Positions 34,061 to 45,560 of a stretch of 64,000 bases of DNA are shown piece after piece; within the stretch, counting starts at the first letter, position 1, and the number at the start of each line of letters is the position of its first letter. The stretch is taken from positions 115,484,100-115,548,099 of the forward strand of contig CM023448.1 of the NCBI GenBank assembly GCA_013339765.2. The letters are read 5' to 3'. This DNA is from Haemaphysalis longicornis. Lineage: Eukaryota > Arthropoda > Arachnida > Ixodida > Ixodidae. Both the position numbers and the translations under genes were made by a program. The notes beneath the pieces are model-generated. The model did not search any database, was not told where the DNA came from, and saw only the letters and a program-made list of their open reading frames with translations.

Positions 34061-35674
34061 CCATTGGTAAATCGTGCAGCGTAAAATTTACCGTGAAAAA
34101 TCATTTAGTTTCCCAAAACATAAAACATACATGTCCACTCGCTTTCAAGGCGGTGCCAGGCCGGTGGTGTATGCTGAGCCGGTGCGCTGCCAGTATCCGC
34201 TTGCATGCTCCGCTGAAGTAACCTTCGGCAGTTTCCTCAGGCTGCAGGAGCGCAACGTTCTATGCTACTTGCGTACTGTTCCTTTGTCGACCGCACGCAA
34301 AAAGAAAGAGCGATAATTATCGTCAGAAAGTTAGGCCACTGTTGCGACCGGAAAGGCCGACCCGAGCCGAGCTCCGTCGCCTCCGACATACGTGTGGTAG
34401 CGTGGTTTGAAGCGAGCGGCCAGCCTCTGTTGCAGCAGTGAAGAAGTCCAGAAGCCGTAGGCTAACGTAACTGTTAACTTCATAGCGAGAGGTGAGCCGA
34501 AGCCAAAGAACAACGCCCCGACGGGCGAGGTAACAGTACAGGACTCGAGCAGAGTGGCAGCAATGATTCACTGCTCAAACAGGGATGAAAATATAGCGCT
34601 TGAAAGGGTCGTATTTATACCCCAAAGCGCCAATGGTCAAAACAGCGTTCCCTCTAGATTGTGAACATGCCATGAACGTCACAGACACACACAACACTCT
34701 TTCCCGAGTTCGTGAGCAGTCGGCAGCAGCGGCGCACGCTGAGTCCGAGAGAGGGGAGAGAGGAGGACTCCGCTGCGAACGCGGGGCTTTCGTGCCCTTG
34801 GGGCGCGTTGAGACGCTGCCTCGCCGGCAACCGTCGAAGTTTGAAACGCGCCGAAAGCGAGGCGCCTGACCCAGGCTTGTCCAGAACGTGAAAACGTGAG
34901 TCACCGACAGGGAGGGCCTGTCTGAGAGGCGCACGTAGTGGAGGCTTCGCCGCACAGCCGAGGAGTATTGAAACGAAGCCCATCGGCGGGCTCAATCGTA
35001 ACACCACTCAACTTGGCGATACTGACGGACGTCGCGACGATCACGGCAGCTCGCTCAAAAGAAAGCTGATAAATTGGCTTGTTTTATCGGATATTATTTT
35101 GTCTAGGCACTGCAACTATTTTGTGGCTAATTTATTCAGTATGCCATCCTTTAAATGCACCAAAACGCGATTAAATTAATGCAACCAAGTTTCCCTCTGG
35201 CTTGTGATTGAAAACACATGCAGGGCAGCGCGGGTCGTCTGCTATTGTACTGTCCAGACGCGTCGGGCACGAGGGGGCACTGCATGTCGCCAGAACTCCC
35301 GCGCATAAGCCCTATGGGCACCAGGATTTCTCACGTAGCAGGGCACTTTTGCCGTTTGCGTTTTTTGCTTTTGGGTATCAATTGGCTCGTGAACAACCGG
35401 TTCCAGAAGTTATTTAGCCGAACTGGAACTGAAGCGGACCAAAACGAAGACGCCCGAATACGTAGCGGTATTTCTTTATGGTCGCAACACTGCTGTATAG
35501 TCCACCCAAGGACCCCACCGGCATTCATCTCGTATGCGGGAGGTATTGCCGGGCACCCACCGGTTTCTTTAATGGGTACAGGCGTCCCTGGTCGAGTGCG
35601 CACCCTTGAAAGGGGAATTCACGTTTGGAAAGCTGCCATTGCTTTTGCGAGAGGCCCCTGACCCTTGTCCACCT
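34061..35674. other. Unassigned GC-rich sequence, possible decayed LTR
   Basis: 34330-35030 is GC-rich with open frames in several registers on both strands, which argues for composition rather than coding. No recognisable domain; LTR boundaries not found. The frame at 35218-35661 (147 codons) is unrecognised. Confidence 0.35.
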
Positions 35675-35702
35675 GGGGGGGGGGGGGGGGGGGGGGGGGG
35701 GG
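35675..35702. repeat. Poly-G tract (28)
   Basis: The longest homopolymer in the window. Its length is likely unreliable, and it creates glycine or proline runs in overlapping frames that should be ignored. Confidence 0.95.
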
Positions 35703-36299
35703 CGGCCATCATGCCGCGTTGCGCCGTTGCCGGGGGTGAAAGAGTTTGGTGGCATGTCCTGCCACAGGCGGTGGCGAGCTGAGCGTCCACCGTGGCTGTT
35801 GAAGGCACCATGTGCATTCGTGTGCCTTGGTGGGGCCGGGCACCTATTGGTAAAATAGGTACAAGTGACTTCGCGGCCTGGCGCTCGGCCCTTGTGTGGG
35901 ACTACAACGCTTGGGAAGTTCATCCGGTTTGCACGTTAAATCGCCCTATGGAAAGGGGTGGCTGCAAAAACGCAGTACCTTTTTTTTTTTATTTGGGGTG
36001 GGGGAGGGGGGGGGGACTGCTTACTCCCAAAAACAAAAACTGCGATGACATTACAAAAAAAAAGAAACACGGTCGGTTGCGTTTCACAAAAACCTGAGCT
36101 AGAAAGCACAAGCGCTGTTTGCTTCGAAACATGGGAATGACACGGTCAAATTTTGCTCCCCTCGCACTAGTTGCTTAGGATGGAATTGTAATTGGACTTA
36201 CACGTAAACACCTATCGCGGAATACTCTTTGTGTGGTGGAGGTTGGGTTGAAACAAAAGATCAAATACAGCACTCAAGGAACAACATTTTCGGTGCTGA
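35703..36299. other. Unassigned sequence with T-, G- and A-runs
   Basis: Homopolymer runs near 35980-36015 and 36055. No gene seen. Confidence 0.45.
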
Positions 36300-37500
36300 A
36301 ACCCACAACATGCTTCGGTGACACTGAACAACCTGCCTACACAGTGATGACCTCAGCGAGTTCAGACAAGAATGCGTAGACCACGTAGCAACAGCAGACG
36401 AATTATACCCCCCCCCCCTGATGACAAACAAGCGGGTTTTCTAATGCTGGCTCAGGTAATTAGTTTTATAATGCTAACAGTGATTGTGTACGTTATAATT
36501 GGATGGTGTAATTGAGAATTGCCGGCATGAAATGGCTGTGTCGAAACTGTCCACCAAATTTCATTGGCCAATCGAAAGAGAAACCCCAGAAACCCCAAAG
36601 AAATTGCTATAAGTGCACTATCAATTTTCTCGAACAACCCAAAATAACCGGGAGACTCCACCCACTAGGGGGCGCCTCGTAGAATAGGTGGTGATTTGCG
36701 TATTCAGTGTGCAACGTAACCTGAATGTTGGGGTGTTGGTAACACCCCTTTGTGTTTCTGTAGCCGGCTGTTCAAAGCTCACGGTATGCAATCCCTAGTG
36801 AACGCCTTCCTACGAAATCTGCAGCGGCTATCACATACCTGCGTGGCCATGGCGACGTGTCCTTGGTGTGGTCTTGGGCAGTTCCCACCAATGGCAGCAT
36901 GGTCGGCATCCTGGCGAGCCCGTCGCCTTCACCTCGCACACCAGCTCGCCTCCCGCTGCACTGCCGGTCATTACGCGAGCGGAGGGGACGGTGAACCCCT
37001 GGCATGAAGGCCCTCCGGGATGGCTGCACCAGTCAGCGCATGTCACTTCCACTCCAAATGTCTACGAGAAAGAATTGTCACTGAATAGGCACAAATGAAT
37101 CGGCCCTGCTTACGTGGCGGAAATCTGAAGACTGGGAGGGGGGTGTACAACTGCTCACTGTAAATGAGTCCCGTCTTTGCACGCCACAAAAAGCCAGGGG
37201 CTTTTTTACAGCGGTAATGAACAAAACTTCGCTGCGGCAATCGGTCGTCATTCAAGCAAACACTTTCAAACCTCCTGGCGAACATTGCATGAGGAAGGCT
37301 GAAACTACGCGCTGTCGCATTGGTTCCCGTAAGAGCCCAGAATATCAGCTGTTTTCATTGCTTAGTCCGTGCCTGTTTTCCCACGCCGCTTGGCCTGAAC
37401 CCTATCAATGCTTCTTAAGTTGCGTGAATCCTTTGCTTGACGATGGTGCTGAAGTTGGAGCCTCCGTTGGGGCCTCCTAGGCATCCCGGGAATCGCCAGC
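36300..37500. repeat. 1.2-kb diverged duplicate block, copy 1
   Basis: Aligns with 42660-43880 in the same orientation. Shared landmarks include ACATG..TC.GTGA.ACTGAACAA, AATAACCGGGAGACT, TGTGCAACGTAACCTGA-type, GGCATGCAATCCCTAGT-type and GTTGGGGCCTCCTA. On the minus strand both copies share an aligned frame (ARMPTMLPL here, AKMPTMQLL there) that ends at a donor-like CAG|GTATGTG or AAG|GTATGCG. It may be an uncharacterised repeat family or decayed paralogous exons. Confidence 0.7.
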
Positions 37501-37811
37501 CTCGCAGGAGGGAGGTTCACCAGGGGGATACGGGCGCGCCAGAAAAAGTAGGCCCATCCGGGAAAAAGTCCTCAACGTACCCGGAGGATGATGAGGTTCC
37601 AAGGTCCAGCAGCTGCTTCATCGAGACCACTGGTCGCACCGTGCCCCTTGAGAACTGTCGTACGGACCCGATGCTCGCACCGCCTGACGTCAAGGGCATG
37701 CCACGGGACCGCTTGCTCACCGAAGCTGGGGCCCAAGCGTCGGGCGAGGGCCTTGTGTTCGGCACCATGGGTGGTGTTGGACCACCTGAAGAGGCAAAAG
37801 ACGCATGTTAG
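37437..37811 (+). CDS. Unrecognised 124-codon hydrophilic frame
   Basis: An open frame rich in Pro, Gly, Glu and Arg. The distinctive part (GKKSSTYPEDDEVPRSSSCF, then ENCRTDPMLAPPDVKGMPRD) begins where similarity to the 42.7-43.9 kb block ends. TTCACCAG at about 37515-37522 could be an acceptor. GC-rich third positions mildly favour coding. No domain recognised, and two minus-strand frames are also open here, so it is weak. Confidence 0.22.
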   Translation: MTMVLKLEPPLGPPRHPGNRQPRRREVHQGDTGAPEKVGPSGKKSSTYPEDDEVPRSSSCFIETTGRTVPLENCRTDPMLAPPDVKGMPRDRLLTEAGAQASGEGLVFGTMGGVGPPEEAKDAC

Positions 37812-38013
37812 GACACACATCCTCGGTATTGTTATTATTGCACGCAGTTCTGCGACCCGCCGCAAATAACTGGTCTCTTGCGTCCCTGTGTTCCGCGTCG
37901 GTCGCTTTGGAGAAAGCGTGGCCTACACCGCTTACAACTGCGTGATAATGCCTACTCGAATGTCAGCCACGCAGATTGGTCATCCAATCTATCAGGCTTG
38001 GTTCCTATTCTCC

Positions 38014-38240
38014 AAGATATACCGTGTCTGGTGGCTGATTGGGTAAAGCGTTGAGCTTCTGACACCAAGGACGCGGGTTCGATCCCCTCCGGGACAGCTC
38101 TTTTTGTGATGGAGAAGAAAAGCAAGAAACCTCGAGTAGAGGCGTCAGTGAACATTAAAGATCCGGAGGTAGCAGATATTATTCCCGAGCTCTTTACTGA
38201 GGCGTGCGTCACTGCCCATGTGTAGCTTCGGTGGGTAAAA
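38014..38240 (+). mobile_element. Ruka-type SINE, old copy
   Basis: Head GTCTGGTGGCTGATTGGGTA, B box GGTTCGATCCCC, body ATTAAAGATCCGGAGGTAGC and GTGTAGCTTCGGTGGGTAAA. Heavily mutated, and no target duplication is visible. Confidence 0.75.
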
Positions 38241-38849
38241 CCCGGAAATTCTGGTTGAGATTTTTGGAAATCTAATTACCTCTGTCCTGGTATTTTTGTT
38301 TTAATTTCACTTTTACTCGAAGGTAGTCATTAGTACTCCAAGTCTGTAACGTATAGGTAAACTCAACTGCATCGATAGCATCCTTCTTGATTCATAGAAA
38401 TAACGTGCCGCTTCCACATGGATTAAATTAAGTGGCTCATTTTCTTTTACGTTATTTGGGTTGGCCATGTGAGCTACTCAGTCACCAAGTGACAGCTTCT
38501 CTGGGGCTCCTGGTACCGGACCCGAACCGAGAACCCGAGCCGAACCGGTATTTCCTTAGCCCACTGAACCCGAACCAGAACTGGGCAGAAAAAAATTACG
38601 GTTAAAGGTCCGCGACGAAACTCTTAGACTTTTGACGTCGGATCAGTCGCAAAAACAAAGGATGGGAATGGGTAAAAAGGACGTCACTTATCTGCGCACT
38701 GGCGGATTTATGATATGTTAGATATATAGCATTTTGCCTTTTTACACAGGGATGGAACTGGTGCTTTGTGGGGAAATTGCGGCGAACTGACTTTCTCGAA
38801 GTGTCTCGTCTCTGTTGCTTCGTTGTACACTCACTTGTGCTCAGTGCCT
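38241..38849. other. Unassigned; short CCGAACC-type degenerate repeat
   Basis: 38515-38590 holds several copies of CCCGAACC/CCGAGCC. The rest is AT-rich and unassigned. Confidence 0.45.
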
Positions 38850-40443
38850 ATAGACCTTATGCAAAAACTGGCGCCCTCTTGAGGTGATCGCGTGCGCTTC
38901 CGCCATGTTGGGGGATTCCCAGATCTCCGGATACCGCAGTATACACGATAGCCTGGGGTTAGCGACGCGCGCGTCGGCATTTATCGTTGACCAAGATACC
39001 CAAATACTGCCGCGTAACTTGCTTTACAAAAAGATGATCCAAGGACGACCACGGAATTAGTGTACCCATTTTTTATTTCTTAACGGAAGCATGATTCGAG
39101 GCCGGCGGGAAGCCGCTTGCGGGTGTCGACTTCCGTTCGCGCAGTAATATTATAACGAGATCGCATGCATAGTCACGAAACGAATAATAAGTGCAGGACT
39201 AAAAAAATACCAAAGTGAGCTGTTTTCTTGTCCTGTATTGGCCGCGGAGCACTCCTTCCTGCTGGTAGTTAAGGCGCACTGCATCGGTCAGCTGGTACTT
39301 TGTCATGCGGGATGAGTTTTGAGCCTGCCGTTGGGCTTTGCGCGCCCGCTTTTTGTTTTTATTCTGAACGTTCGGTGGGCTTCTATAGAAGTACTACTCC
39401 TTCTTTCGTTTGCCAAACGTTACAGGAAATAAGGGATCCGCGAGAGCTACAACCTTCACGTAGCGCCATGAGTAGCGCAAGTAACGACCGCAGTAACCCG
39501 TGTATCGGTCATTTACCGCTCGTCGCCTTCTGTTCGACCTCAGCTTATTTTGCCAAGATCAATATTTTCGAGTGGAATTTTCTAAGCGGTAGTGTGCCCC
39601 CAGTTTTGTTCACGGCGCGAGGCGGGGACGCTCGGTGGTCGCCGCGAGGCACGCGATCACTAGCACTCGGCATTTTCTCGCTCTTTAAGGTTTTCGCGGT
39701 TTTTTTTTTTTTTTGCTAAAGCCTCTGCGCATGACGGGGACGCTCGGTGGTAACCGGCGGTCACCAGCGTTCGGCAATTTATTAGTAATTTAATTTTTCA
39801 TTTCCAATTTATTGGTAATTTATTGGCAAAGTTTAACGCGTTACATGCCAAACGCGTTACGCTCTACACACTACGTACGGCCAGCTACAACATATACGCT
39901 GTTAAAAAAATGTTTCCAGGTGTGCAATTTATTTTATTACGTGTATTTTTATTTTTTACAGATTTCCTCTTAACGAATAGCTATATCGCGGAGTGCCCCA
40001 TCCTCCCCCCCTCCCCGCATTTCAACCTCTAGACGACCCGCATCGGCTCGAAGAGTTTCAGGAATGACTTCCTGAGAAACCCGCAGGATGCGAACACCAA
40101 CACTGTTCTCAAAGCCAAAAAAAAAAAAAACCCGACAGCCCCCAAAACTTCCCTGCCGGTGCCTTTATGACTGCTTTTTCGGTGCATAATGCGTATTTAC
40201 GACGTCGCTCGGAAATGTAGGCAACAAAGAAAAGTCCACAGACCACTTGTCGCTTATTAAGCTGCGCTTAAATCTGAAAATAAAAGGATCGCCAAGCCGA
40301 GAAAGCCCCTCACATGCTCCGTACCTTTTCTTTCCTCCATGCTCCGTACCAAGAAATTCCGCGGCCACCATCCACCAACATGGCGTCTCGCGCTCGTTTC
40401 GTTTTTCGACCGGTAGATGGCGGCACTTTTGCATAAGGTCTAT
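38850..40443. mobile_element. 1.6-kb non-autonomous element with long imperfect TIRs
   Basis: ATAGACCTTATGCAAAA at 38850-38866 is exactly inverted at 40427-40443. The inversion extends imperfectly about 75 bases inwards: CGTGCGCTTCCGCCATGTTG on the left matches the inverse of CAACATGGCG...GCGCTCG on the right. The interior has a direct repeat (GGGGACGCTCGGTGGT at about 39627 and 39737), an AATTTATTGGTAATTTA cluster and an 18-base T run near 39700. No transposase is recognised; the 139-codon frame at 39300-39719 has no known motif. Confidence 0.75.
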
Positions 40444-40623
40444 TTTTGCCGTTTACTTTGATGTCCTGCTGGTCTCTACCCCAAACGGTTTTTTTATTCC
40501 TCCAATCGGCTTTTCCTTCAAACTTTTCTTGGCCTTTATTTACCCTTGTTTGTTCTGTTTTGTATTGGATTGAAGCCTTGCTGGAACAGATATTATTTCC
40601 CGATTTTTTTTTAATGACGCCCT

Positions 40624-40644
40624 GGGGGGGGGGGGGGGGGGGGG
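40624..40644. repeat. Poly-G tract (21)
   Basis: An uninterrupted G run. Overlapping proline-rich frames are artefacts. Confidence 0.95.
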
Positions 40645-42659
40645 ACACGCAATAGTAATAGGATATATGAAGGATGGGCCTTGCACTCTATGAACTTCTC
40701 TGACATGAGTTCTGTTTTGGCTTACAGCAAACTTGCTGTAGTGCACACCGACGGGGTCTTAACATCCTCGCCCCCCCTCCCGAAGATCCTACTTGTTGCA
40801 TGTCATAATTCCCACTCAAAAACTTTAGAAATTCCAATCGGTTAAAGTGGATGACCAGCAAAGCTTTAGCACACGATGTAGAGGTGACAAAATTTTGGTG
40901 AATGGTGAGTTCAAGTTTTATTTCAAGAGTTTACCGCGATCATCCTTACGGAAGACGCATACAGTTACAGCTATTTTCTGCTTGGCATTCGCAAGGCCCT
41001 CTTGCTCACGCATAGCACCAATGCGCGGAATCCTAGCCTATGTCCGTACCGCAATGGGACAGTAGGGGTCCCAAGGACAGGTTTGAGGGGGCGGGGTGTA
41101 GGGGCGAACCTTTTGGTCGAGAGTTTGGGGCGGGGGGAGGGGGGAGGGGGGAATAAAGAACCGGACCCTTCTTGCGCCAGTTCGGCGGATGAGGTGATAA
41201 CCATGCAGGCGTGTCCGCGTATGCGATGTAACCCGCTTGCACGCAAATCACTTAGCGACACAGTGGTTTTTGGTGCCTGCAACGGCTGGCTCGAGCCCGC
41301 ATTTCTGACGGTCGCAACACGTTTGCGACCTCTCACAAGTAGGATTTAACCTCGCACAAGTGGAATGCTAAAAAAAAAATAAGAAGCTGAGGACCTCTTT
41401 GCCGAGGGGGGGGGACCGCCACTACACTTGGACTACTTCATGCTGTCAGTAGCATCAATTAAAGAAATGCTTTGTCGGCGCATTAGGGGTGTGTGCCACT
41501 CTCGAGCACAAGTCACGAACAGAAGTCCCGTTTGGAACCTCAGGTACAGTGTACTAGAAGAGCGAGGTCTGTCGTTCGGGGCCGATTAAGCGGGACCCTT
41601 TTGCAATGAAAATTTCTGCTGAGTCCTGTTGGAAGAAGCGCCCCTGGCGGACATTGCTTATCAGTTTGTTTCAGAAGTTTTGTTTGTTAAATAATTCTTA
41701 TTTATTGCCCTATATAGTCTTATTACTTTATTCCATGATATAGAGTTTTATCAAACCCGTAAAATAAGAGTTCTTTTTGATTTATAAATATATAGGTGGC
41801 ACTCGCTACAACATGAGTTCTCTTGGGAACACCTAGCGCTCCATACAATTTTTCCATCGCAAAAGGGACCCGCGCTCTCCATTGGTTTTACCCATCCACA
41901 CGACAAACCTTACTTTCTGGTATACCCTGTACCTGAGGGGACACGTTCGCTTTACAGCGCCTCGCACTATAGGCTACCGAAAGGTTGCAGGAGGGCGCTT
42001 CACTCCCGGCGTCTATGTGAAAGCTCACTCCGCACCGGTGCGCGCTTTTTTCGCAGCTGGCGCAGAGCATTTCTCGCGCAAAGATAAGGTCTGGGTAAAA
42101 TGCCCTTGCGGGTAATGAAACCATAGGCATTTAGTACGTGTCCCGCTATTTCGGTTAAACCTTAGTGTAGCTTCCCAGTCCATTTTTGCCGTTGCCCGTC
42201 TTGTGTGCTAGGAGAAGCATCGTCTACTAAGCCCCGCTCGACCGCCGGAGTGTCCTGGCGATTTCACGGGCTGAAACGTGCTGTTGGGCGGTCGTCGGCT
42301 GCCTTCTTTTCGTCCCGCAGACTACAACTGTTCAATTTGTTACAGCGTATTTTTCTCTTGGTCGTTACAATTATTTGCGTGTTCGCACTTCCGAAACACG
42401 AATGCTTTTGACTGCAAAAATATTGAGGCCCGAAATAGATGTGACAAAAAGGGGTTAGATTCTCATGAAAGACACTGCAAAGGCACATGCTTTAAAGGGT
42501 GCGCTGACAACGGCGCATTTCCATTTTGCTTGTTTTTGAAGGAATTTGTGTTTGTCTTCACCTTCACACTTGAAAAAAAATTGCTGCAAAAGAATCTGCA
42601 AGGCATGCGTTATTATGTCGGAATTCATAAAAAAAGTATAGAAGCCTGGACGAAAAACA
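40645..42659. other. Unassigned sequence
   Basis: GC-rich up to 41340 with G-rich runs (about 41128-41152 and 41406-41413), then AT-rich. Frames at 41002-41349 and 40971-41336 overlap on opposite strands, and neither is recognisable. A TATA-like ATAAATATATAGG lies at about 41783. Confidence 0.4.
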
Positions 42660-43880
42660 ATTTTCGGCACACAAACCCAGAACATGTTTCAGTGATACTG
42701 AACAATGCGCATACGCAATGATGCACCTCCGCGCGTTCAGACGTAGGTTTATACGTAGCCCACCGCCGGAAGACTGTACACAGCAAATTCACTCTGATGA
42801 CGTGCATGCGGGTGATCAAAAGTTGCCTGTAATCAGTCTTGCATGGCAAGCACCGATTCTGCACGTCAAAATGCATTGGCGTAGTGAGCGCTTCCGCTAT
42901 GTAATCGCTCGTTCGAAACTGGAGCCCACCCCAATTCCCAGTTGAAGAGAAACCCACAGAAGCCCAGAGAGATGACGTAAACTTCACCATCGAGGTCCGC
43001 AACTAAGCCCGAATAACCGGGAGACTTCACACACAATGGCGTGCATCGTAGTGCATCGTAGTGGTGATTCCACTATTCATTGTGCATCGTAACCTGATGA
43101 TTGGGGCGCTAGTAACGGCCCTTTGAGTTTTCTTCACTGGTTGTTAGAAGTTGATGGCATGCAGTTCCTAGTAAACACGTTCCTACGAACTCTGCGGAGG
43201 CTGCCGCATACCTTTGCTGCCGTGGCGATGCATTCTTTGTGAGGGCACCGCCAATTGTCTCCAATAGCTGCATGGTAGGCATCTTCGCGAGCCTCACGCC
43301 TTCACTGCGCACACCAGCTCGCGAACCCGCTGGACTGTAGGCAATGATGCGGGCCATGCAGACGGCGACCCCTGGCGTGAAGGCACCGCGCTGCCTGCGC
43401 CCGTCACTGCGCACTATTCCCACTCGTAATATCCACACAGGAGGATCGCCACTGAATACGCATACAGAAATCCGCTCTCACTATGTGGTGTAAAGATAAA
43501 GAATAGCGGGGAAGGATCAATTGTTGACTCAAAACGAGTTGCGGCTTTGGCTATCAGAAGAGGCCAGTGGGGTGGGGGCGTTTTATAACCGTAGTGAACG
43601 ATAGCACGCTATACGCCGTGCTTCCATCCAGCTCTTTCAAAATACTTAGCAAGCGTTTACTTTACAGCTGAAACTAGGCGCCGCTGCTTCGGTTCCCATA
43701 TGAGCCCACTACATCAGCTGTTAGCACTGCTCATCTTTTTCCTTATTCACGACCTCGATTAATGCTGCCTAAATTGCGTTAATGCTTTACCTTGACGATG
43801 GCGCTGAACGTTCGAAGGCCGTTGGGGCCTCCTATGGCGCACGATGATCGCCAACGTCGCAGGAGGGGGTTCTAACTCAG
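42660..43880. repeat. 1.2-kb diverged duplicate block, copy 2
   Basis: Counterpart of 36300-37500 (see there). The minus-strand frame 43109-43438 (109 codons) contains AGSRAGVRSEGVRLAKMPTM and continues QRYAAASAEFVG, aligned in register with the copy-1 frame. A small tandem duplication (GTGCATCGTA twice) lies at about 43042-43062. The copies have diverged substantially, so the duplication is old. Confidence 0.7.
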
Positions 43881-44485
43881 GATGCGCCGCACAGCTAGGC
43901 CTGGGGCAGAGTTTTAAAGAGATTCGTTCGAATCGCGAGCTGGCAGATGCACTGGCTGGCATGCGCCGCGAGCCGTGAACGAGCGTGGTGGCCGCCTACT
44001 GGTTCCTTTCCTCGGGTCATGGAACGTACCCGCGCGGGGAATGGCCACGAAGGCTCTCGCAAAAATATTATGCTGCGTCCTGCTTTACTTTTGGATACGA
44101 AAGTAACAACAAAAACAATAAAACCCGTCGCAAGTTCATTCAAGGGTCAGGAAGACAAAAAAAAAAAAAGAACGAAGAAATAGCTGTCTGGCAGGGCAGC
44201 CTACCTGTCGCGGCCGGGGGGGGGGGGGCGGATGAAACCAGGTGATGACGATGATAAAAAACTTGGTATACTTTGCACAAAACTAGATGAAAGGAAGAAG
44301 TGGCAGTGGGAGACTTCCTGGATTCCTCCCCCTCAGATGGCGGAATCCAGATGCAGCCTGTGGACGCGAGCGGCATCTTCTCTGTATATCGACCTTGAGC
44401 TGTATTTCGGGGTCGGAGCTAAGCAAAAAAGGTCTCCCACGGCTCCGCACTGGTAATGCGAAAGTGCGCTCCTAGGCTAAGTGAG
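43881..44485. other. Unassigned sequence with A- and G-runs
   Basis: A-run near 44157-44169 and a 12-base G run at 44216-44227. Short frames on both strands, nothing recognised. It may include decayed upstream PLE sequence. Confidence 0.4.
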
Positions 44486-44632
44486 ATTAAGATTTTGGGC
44501 AGAAGCCACGATGCAAACGCGCGTGAAATATTGGAGGCTTTTTATATCAAGAAACATGGTACTGATTGTGTCAGTGATACTTCTGTTGCTCTTTTCTCTT
44601 CTGAGTTGGAATTTCTATCTTGTATGACATAG
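44486..44632 (+). pseudogene. Penelope-like element, C-terminus of the GIY-YIG endonuclease
   Basis: An open frame reads ILGRSHDANAREILEAFYIK, then KHGTDCVSDTSVALFSSELE and FLSCMT before TAG. 'REI.EA..I....... C.S..S.AL...E..FL' is the C-terminal pattern of the GIY-YIG nuclease of Penelope-like retroelements, the Glu of EAF being the metal-binding residue. Only about 49 codons remain. The frame ends at the expected place, followed by UTR-like sequence. Confidence 0.65.
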
Positions 44633-44860
44633 TGTTAACGGCTGCGGTTATCTATGTATTTGTTGCGATGATTGGTTGGGAGTTGTCTTTTAAATGGTGC
44701 ACGCTGCGCATGACCGAGTCTGTTATTGTATAAAAGCGAAGATGTAGCTTGTGAATAAATCAGTTGAAGTAGCGCCAGTCCTGTCTGTTTTTTCTTACGT
44801 GTGTCCTGTCTTTAAAGCGCTAATCCCAGTTGTTATGATCATGAACCAACTAGCCCATCA
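44633..44860 (+). promoter_or_regulatory. PLE 3' region with TATA and AATAAA
   Basis: Downstream of the PLE stop are TGTATAAAAGCG (about 44727-44738) and AATAAATC (44754-44761), followed by GCGCCAGTCCTGTCTG and GTGTGTCCTGTCTTTAAAGC. Penelope elements are often flanked by pseudo-LTRs with promoter activity, and a TATA box with a nearby polyadenylation signal fits that. The right edge is near 44860, where a LINE fragment starts. Confidence 0.4.
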
Positions 44861-45560
44861 GCAAGTTTTATTTTGCGCTCCTAGAGTTCGTGGCTGAGCA
44901 TCACAAGACCAAATCATGTGAGAGAGTGGCTCGCTGGGTGCAACACTTGCATTTATCATTGTAGAGTTCGGGATAAATGTGGCCGAATGCAGGATTGAGG
45001 AATGATTCACCTGTAGCTTACGACAGACTACAGACTGACGTGTGTTGAGCATGGGATGCGTTGCGGGATAACTCTGGCGTCCATGCGATAGCGTTGAGGT
45101 CCCGTAGGTCACCGGCCTGTCCTTAGACCCTTGTTCAAGCCAGCAGCGTCGTCAGGACAATCCTGGGAGCTGAAATCTCGGGCCACCTCATGTGGTTGCT
45201 CGTTGCCTTCTAGAGATAGATGCATGGGCCACTGTCCAGATTGTTTGCACGTTGCGCATACCAGCGGCCTGGAATGAGCGTAAGATTTGTAGGGAAACAC
45301 CCCCGGGATATGCTCCTTAGACAAGCGCTCAGAGAAAGAACGACGAAAGCGCATAACGGGGGAGTTTATCGAAAACACTGAAATCTGTGTGCGTGCATGG
45401 AGGAAAAGCTGCGGTAATTTCAAAAAGTGTACGATAGAAAGGGCATTGAGGACAAGCAGCCTAACCAGATTTCTATTGATAAGAACTTCCTGTATCAAAA
45501 TTAGTGACTTAATTCGCATTTCCGAGAATAACAGAATATTGGCTTTCATTGATGGCTAGG
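44861..45560 (-). pseudogene. LINE C-terminal fragment (RNase H end and knuckle)
   Basis: On the minus strand: WPMHLSLEGNEQPHEVARDF corresponds to the late RNase H block (GLEGNE). A frameshift is followed by ATHPMLNTRQSVVCRKLQVN and then SEPLSHMIWSCDAQPRT, the LINE C-terminal 'L.HM.W.C' knuckle. Upstream sequence (to 45560) is open but too decayed to place. It lies beside, and opposite in orientation to, the PLE end. Confidence 0.6.

Noticed and set aside
35525..35923. Proline-rich minus-strand ORFs
   Set aside because: Poly-G tract read as poly-Pro; the frame depends on an unreliable homopolymer length.
37043..37480. Additional short ORFs within the 1.2-kb duplicate block
   Set aside because: Not aligned in register with the paralogous block, unlike the frame around 36800-37000.
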